64,000 bases of DNA from Lampris incognitus. Its lineage: Eukaryota; Chordata; Actinopteri; Lampriformes; Lampridae. The stretch's first letter is position 1, and the number at the start of each line of letters is the position of its first letter. The notes beneath the pieces were generated by a model. The model had not been told where the DNA came from and made no database searches. It was given only the letters and a program-made list of their open reading frames with translations. Where the stretch lies: NCBI RefSeq assembly GCF_029633865.1, contig NC_079213.1:87146293-87210292 (forward strand), given 5' to 3'. The position numbers and the translations under genes were made by a program. Below are positions 61,670 through 64,000 of the stretch, piece by piece.

Positions 61670-62624
61670 CTACAGACCCGGCGGTGGCATGACAGCTTTT
61701 TTCACCCTGTTTTTGATGAAATCGGCCGCAACAGCCGGGTCCTCAAACCTGTGTGTGGAGCTGTCCGGCAGGGTCAGTCTCAGAACCGCAGGGTAGATGA
61801 GACCATACTTCACGCCGGGACAGGCGCGCAGCTGGCGCTTCACATCTCCGAAGCTAGCCCGCTTCTTGGCCACAGCCGTGGTGTAGTCCGGAAATATCGA
61901 GACTCTTCTGCCCTTGTAGAGGAGAGGAGACGCATCTCCAGATCTCTTCAGCATGTCGTTCCGGACGTGAAAGAAATGCACCCTGATGACAAATGGTCGC
62001 GGAGGTTCACCCTCCCGGGGTCGGCTCCGCAGGGTGCGATGGGCCCGGTCTAGCAGCGGCTTCTCATCCAGGCCGAGCAGCTCCTGAAGCAGCCCGGCTA
62101 CGAATTCTGTCGGTCGCGGGCCCTCCACTCCCTCCGGTATTCCCAGAAGACGGATGTTGTTCCTCCGCATTCTACCTTCCAGGTCCTCGCATCTGTTGTC
62201 CAGGTATGTCACCCTAGTTGTTAGTGAGCCGACGTTCGCCTCTAGCTCGGTAATCCGAGTGCTGTGATCTGTAGCACTGCGCTCCAGCTCCGATAAAACG
62301 ACTCCATGTGCGTCGAGTTTATTCTGGATCCTCTCGATAGATCTTTTAAGCTCGTCTTTGACCAGTATCATCTCTGATCTGAGAGTGGTAGCTGAAGTGT
62401 CAATCTTACTGAAAATATCGGTTTTGAGGGAGCCCATCATGGATTGTAGCATTTCCGCGGTCAGTACTGTCAAGCTGTCAGCACTAGCTGTAGCACCCGA
62501 TGTTGGGAGCGGATCAGATTCAGGAGAGGGCGCAGGCTTATTGCGGCCTGCTCTTGCAGACTCCGTTTTCGGTCGATTAGATGTAATTTCACCTTCAAAG
62601 TCCTCAAATATAGTGTGAATCGTT
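61670..62624 (-). pseudogene. L1 ORF1 protein (coiled coil, RRM, C-terminal domain)
   Basis: The frame is open from about 62624 but its first ATG is at 62473, giving 267 aa. The amino part is Ser/Pro-rich; then comes a heptad-type coiled coil (about residues 20-95 of the ATG form, with SERIQNK/LSELERSATDHS spacing). An RRM-like part with RRNNIRLLGIPEGVEG follows, then a C-terminal domain with FVIRVHFF, KGRRVSIFPDYT and KRQLRACPGVKYGL. This is the Transposase_22 architecture of L1 ORF1p, an RNA chaperone that trimerises and packages its own mRNA. The lack of an upstream ATG suggests loss of the original start codon. Confidence 0.85.
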
Positions 62625-62936
62625 TAAAGGACTATTTAGACGCTTGACCACCAAAGACATGCACGATTTAGCGAGATTAAATATATAAATTTGGTCACTA
62701 ACTCAGGAGCAATAGAGAAACGTGTCCTACATCCTCGACGTCCCGGCCGCGCCCCCCAAACCCTTTTTTTGAACGGTTCAGAGCATTTCGTCCAAAAATA
62801 TATTGGTTACGAACCCGAAAAATTAGTTCCGAACCGGCACCAAAAAATAGCAGGTTTTTCAGCGCGAACCGTGATGACATCGATGGGCACGTGACATTCC
62901 AGAGGAAGAAGAGAGGAGATAGCCTAACGGTAGATA

Positions 62937-63228
62937 ATGGCGAAATCGGCAGATAAAAAGGGGTTGCGGTGGTCAGCTGAGGAAACTCAGTGTTTGGTTG
63001 TTATCTGGGCATCTCCCGAGTTTCAGGAAAAACTAGAGAGTAGCACGAGAAAGAGTAAGCTGTATTGCGAATTAGTAGAAGAGATGGCCAAGAATGGGTT
63101 CACTCGAACGCAAGAACAAATTATCAACAAGTTAAAAAAAACGTAAGAAGGACTACCGAGACAATAAAAAAGAGTTGTTCAAAAGTGGAGCTGGACGATG
63201 TAATAATATGATGCCATATTATTGCTAG
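62937..63228 (+). pseudogene. Myb/SANT-like DNA-binding protein fragment
   Basis: The frame opens MAKSADKKGLRWSAEET and contains the three-helix Myb/SANT-like pattern with spaced Trp and hydrophobic residues (LVVIWASPEFQEKL; VEEMAKNGFTRTQEQIINK). Similarity moves to the next frame after the A-run at 63134-63141 (KKDYRDNKKELFKSGAGR), where one extra A is the likely lesion, and ends at TAG 63226-63228. This MADF/Myb-type module is the accessory DNA-binding protein of PIF/Harbinger-like transposons; host genes with the same fold also exist. Confidence 0.6.
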
Positions 63229-63585
63229 CTAGTGGGTTTTAGTGGGATGTAGCTAATGTTTACATCCGGTGTGCAATGTTCAAAGTCCCCCGTTGATGAC
63301 GTACAACAGTTCCGCTAAAAACTGGTCGAAACGCGGGCCCGTTCGCCACACAACACCAAGGTTCTCAGAATCCTGAACGGAACCGGTGCCTGAACCAGAG
63401 CTACTTTGATCGAAAAGGGCTTTAAAGTCTCTCCCCCCCATGTTATTCTCACTCTCTCCAACCACCATTCACACTCACAGCTGTTCTAGTAGGGAAGGGG
63501 GCTGTCTCTGAAATGGGGGACATTTCAATTCAACAAATGTGCAGAATGCTTACTCTGAAACACACACTCACACAGTCCTCCACTG
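63229..63585. other. right flank of the old DNA transposon, no further gene
   Basis: It contains the inverted terminal-type motif near 63365-63402 and then unassigned sequence up to the LINE fragment. Confidence 0.4.
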
Positions 63586-63587
63586 GG

Positions 63588-63904
63588 CGTGACAAAGAAG
63601 GACAGCATTAGGAACAATTATATTAGAGGGACAGCTCAGGTTGGACGGTTTGGAGACAAAGCAAGAGAGACAAGATTGAGATGGCTTGGACATGTGTGGA
63701 GGAGAGATGCTGGGTATATTGGAAGAAGGATGCTGAATATGGAGCTGCCAGAGAAGAGGAAAAGAGGAAAGCCAAAGAGGAGGTTTATGGATGTAGTGAG
63801 GGAGGACATGTAGGTGGCTGGTGTGACAGAGGAAGATGCAGAGGACAGGAAGAAATAGAAACAAATGTTCTGCTGTGGCGACCCCTAACAGGAGCAGCCG
63901 AAAG
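63588..63904 (+). mobile_element. RTE-like LINE 3' end, 5'-truncated
   Basis: It opens near GTGACAAAGAAGGACAGC and encodes RNNYIRGTAQVGRFGDKA, RWLGHVWRRDAGYIGRRM and GKPKRRFMDVVRED before a stop at 63811-63813. It ends CCCTAACAGGAGCAGCCGAAAG. This is the fourth copy of the family in the window. Confidence 0.8.
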
Positions 63905-63937
63905 TAGCAGTAGTAGTAGTAGTAGTAGTAGTAGTAG
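63902..63937 (+). repeat. (AGT)n tail of the LINE
   Basis: About ten AGT units directly after the LINE 3' end. Copies at 16.98 and 27.56 kb end in shorter AGT/AGC triplets, so the tail is a family trait. Confidence 0.85.
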
Positions 63938-64000
63938 CCATTCCTCTGCCAGTCACTGATGATCCACTGGGGAACACAATTCTACATTTCATATGCACTT

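Larger units (their letters stand above)
50705..62756 (-). mobile_element. L1/Tx1-like LINE, near full length (about 6.1 kb), split by Gypsy
   Basis: An exact 14-bp duplication CAAACCCTTTTTTT (50691-50704; 62757-62770) bounds it, and the A-rich tail lies at the 50705 end. Without the Gypsy insert (53735-59668) it is about 6,118 bp. The order on the minus strand is 5' UTR, ORF1 (about 62625-61670), spacer of 767 bp, ORF2 (60902-51140), 3' UTR. The T-rich target fits an L1-type endonuclease. ORF2 has one frameshift besides the Gypsy insertion, so this is a fairly young copy. Confidence 0.92.
50617..63425 (+). mobile_element. older DNA transposon with Myb/SANT-like gene, split by L1
   Basis: The left part ends at 50704 and the right part starts at 62757; joined across the LINE they form one element. 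Subterminal inverted motifs are GCTCTGAACTGGGAACGGG (50657) and, inverted near 63365-63402, GCTCTGGTTCAGGCACCGG. Similar phrases (GAACGGTTCAGAGC, GAACCGGCACC) follow the right junction. It encodes a Myb/SANT-like protein at 62937-63228 but no DDE transposase. A PIF/Harbinger- or ISL2EU-type origin is likely because such elements carry this accessory domain. Outer borders are approximate. Confidence 0.5.

Overview
The window reads as nuclear DNA of a ray-finned fish, most likely a percomorph-type teleost. It has compact GT-AG introns, long (CA)n/(GT)n/(CT)n microsatellites, fish-type NLR exons (FISNA-NACHT), two abundant tRNA-derived fish SINE families, Rex/L2-, RTE- and L1/Tx1-like LINEs, Tc1 and hAT transposons and a Sushi-type Ty3/Gypsy chromovirus. 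The species cannot be named from the sequence. The only clearly functional host gene is gadd45b (19.7-21.7 kb, + strand): four exons, 163 aa, with a promoter carrying a consensus NF-kappaB site, a palindromic E-box, a CCAAT box and a GC box, and a polyadenylation signal about 725 bp after the stop.

Layout. 0.6-3.2 kb: SINE, decayed endogenous retrovirus pieces, RTE-like LINE. 3.5-4.6 kb: SINE and an L1 endonuclease relic. 5.6-9.0 kb (-): NLR immune-receptor pseudogene with several independent lesions and a hAT MITE in an intron. 9.1-14.4 kb: a 5.3-kb hAT transposon whose four-exon transposase is open and splices in frame (663 aa); its first intron holds a 682-bp fold-back element. 15-18 kb: an LTR, LINE tails and a MITE. 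19.7-21.7 kb: gadd45b. 22.8-23.1 kb: a miniature LTR retrotransposon (TRIM-like) with a tRNA-Leu primer site and a tRNA-like Pol III module inside its LTR; a solo LTR of the same family lies at 43.9 kb. 25.0-25.2 kb: a possible CArG/AP-1 regulatory block. 27-29 kb: LINE fragments. 32.4-33.7 kb: internally deleted Tc1 element carrying a hAT-like insert and a SINE. 33.9-44.9 kb: SINEs, microsatellites and unassigned sequence. 46.9-49.4 kb: a hAT relic hit by a Tc1 element, itself hit by a SINE. 50.6-63.4 kb: an old Myb/SANT-bearing DNA transposon hit by a near full-length 6.1-kb L1 (14-bp TSD), itself hit by a very young 5.9-kb Ty3/Gypsy chromovirus (5-bp TSD, LTRs with no difference seen by eye).

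How it works together. gadd45b is a stress-inducible MAPK and cell-cycle regulator, and its promoter motifs fit NF-kappaB control. Almost everything else is mobile DNA in layers, so relative insertion ages can be read from the nesting. The most notable items are the TRIM with a tRNA-like LTR, the apparently self-priming Gypsy element with a single frameshift that removes its chromodomain, and the open hAT transposase gene with an intronic hairpin.
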